DNA of 64,000 bases from NCBI GenBank assembly GCA_020851375.1, contig JADZCV010000004.1:56612-120611 (forward strand). Direction: 5' to 3'. Below the pieces are notes generated by a model. The model worked only from the letters and a program-made list of their open reading frames with translations. It was not told where the DNA came from and searched no databases. Positions within the stretch are counted from its first letter, which is position 1; every line of letters begins with the position of its first letter. The stretch is from Nitrospirota bacterium. GTDB taxonomy: Bacteria; Nitrospirota; 9FT-COMBO-42-15; HDB-SIOI813. The translations under genes were made by a program, and so were the position numbers. Below are positions 63,873 through 64,000 of this stretch, piece after piece.

Positions 63873-64000
63873 TCAAATATTCATTCCTCCTTTAACAGGC
63901 CGCTCTTTTATAACCCTGGCAGGCAAACCAGCTACTACAGTGTACGGTGGAACGTCCCTGGTTATAATACTGCCGGCTGCCACGACCGCTCCGTCGCCTA
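63873..64000 (-). CDS. Hexapeptide acyltransferase, C-terminal fragment (cut by window edge)
   Basis: 41 codons of coding sequence are present before the TGA at 63873-63875. They read [20 protein letters not shown], then [15 protein letters not shown], the standard end of left-handed beta-helix (WecH/LacA/VatD-like) acyltransferases. The rest lies beyond base 64000. Probably an O-acetyltransferase of the neighbouring glycan genes. Confidence 0.88.
   Translation of the reverse strand, partial: GDGAVVAAGSIITRDVPPYTVVAGLPARVIKERPVKGGMNI

Overview
The window looks like a chromosomal segment of a Gram-negative bacterium, probably of the Nitrospirota or a neighbouring deep lineage. This is inferred from the housekeeping order rplM-rpsI-argC-argJ-rpsB-tsf-pyrH-frr, a short 198-residue EF-Ts, Mla-type lipid transport genes, lipoprotein signals, a Wzi-like outer-membrane protein and beta-barrel proteins. 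No rRNA, tRNA, CRISPR array or complete insertion sequence was seen. Base composition is mixed: roughly 3.6-11 kb is clearly more AT-rich than the rest.

Layout. 1-3.4 kb: the end of a secreted DUF11-repeat protein, a perfect inverted-repeat terminator and a convergent DrrAB-type ABC exporter. 3.6-11 kb: AT-rich block with a wrecked hicBA remnant, an MNT/HEPN pair, a radical SAM protein and an O-antigen ABC exporter (Wzm, then Wzt) whose two genes are separated by an antitoxin-like gene and an intact hicBA. These are followed by a methyltransferase and a kinase-like protein with a coiled-coil tail, together resembling a split WbdD chain terminator. 11-33.4 kb: about ten glycosyltransferase genes, two large GT-C-like membrane proteins, a second radical SAM/SPASM protein and an EPS-type winged-helix regulator, interrupted by a UPF0175/DUF3368 toxin-antitoxin pair and two DUF4143 ATPases. 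33.4-38.6 kb: two tiny membrane proteins, rmlA, rmlB, a methyltransferase and a GT-C/TPR protein. 38.7-41.3 kb (minus): an exported propeller-like protein with a CFI-box C-terminus and a DUF4416 protein. 41.4-47.3 kb: translation and arginine operon with a consensus promoter. 47.4-53.7 kb: PA2779/PA2778-type proteins, a TPR lipoprotein, alr and mlaE-mlaF-mlaD. 53.7-64 kb: acs, a repeat cluster, a PLD-family protein, a coiled-coil protein, a beta-barrel protein, and a minus-strand envelope group (Wzi-like, ArnT-like, sulfatase-like, methyltransferase, end of a hexapeptide acyltransferase).

How it fits together. Most of the window makes, modifies and exports a surface polysaccharide: nucleotide-sugar synthesis (RmlA/RmlB), assembly (GT2, GT4, GT-C), chain capping (methyltransferase plus kinase), export (Wzm/Wzt) and envelope attachment (Wzi, ArnT-like, sulfatase-like).

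The most unusual signal is a family of dispersed palindromic repeats built around the core ttcccgcgtaagcgggaa. One end reads AGGAG, nine bases, then GTGAA. At three genes (48681, 49451 and, on the minus strand, 40668) that end supplies both the Shine-Dalgarno and the start codon. A second, G-rich repeat family does the same with an ATG at mlaF (51458). A short copy lies in frame inside a glycosyltransferase gene (12208-12237).
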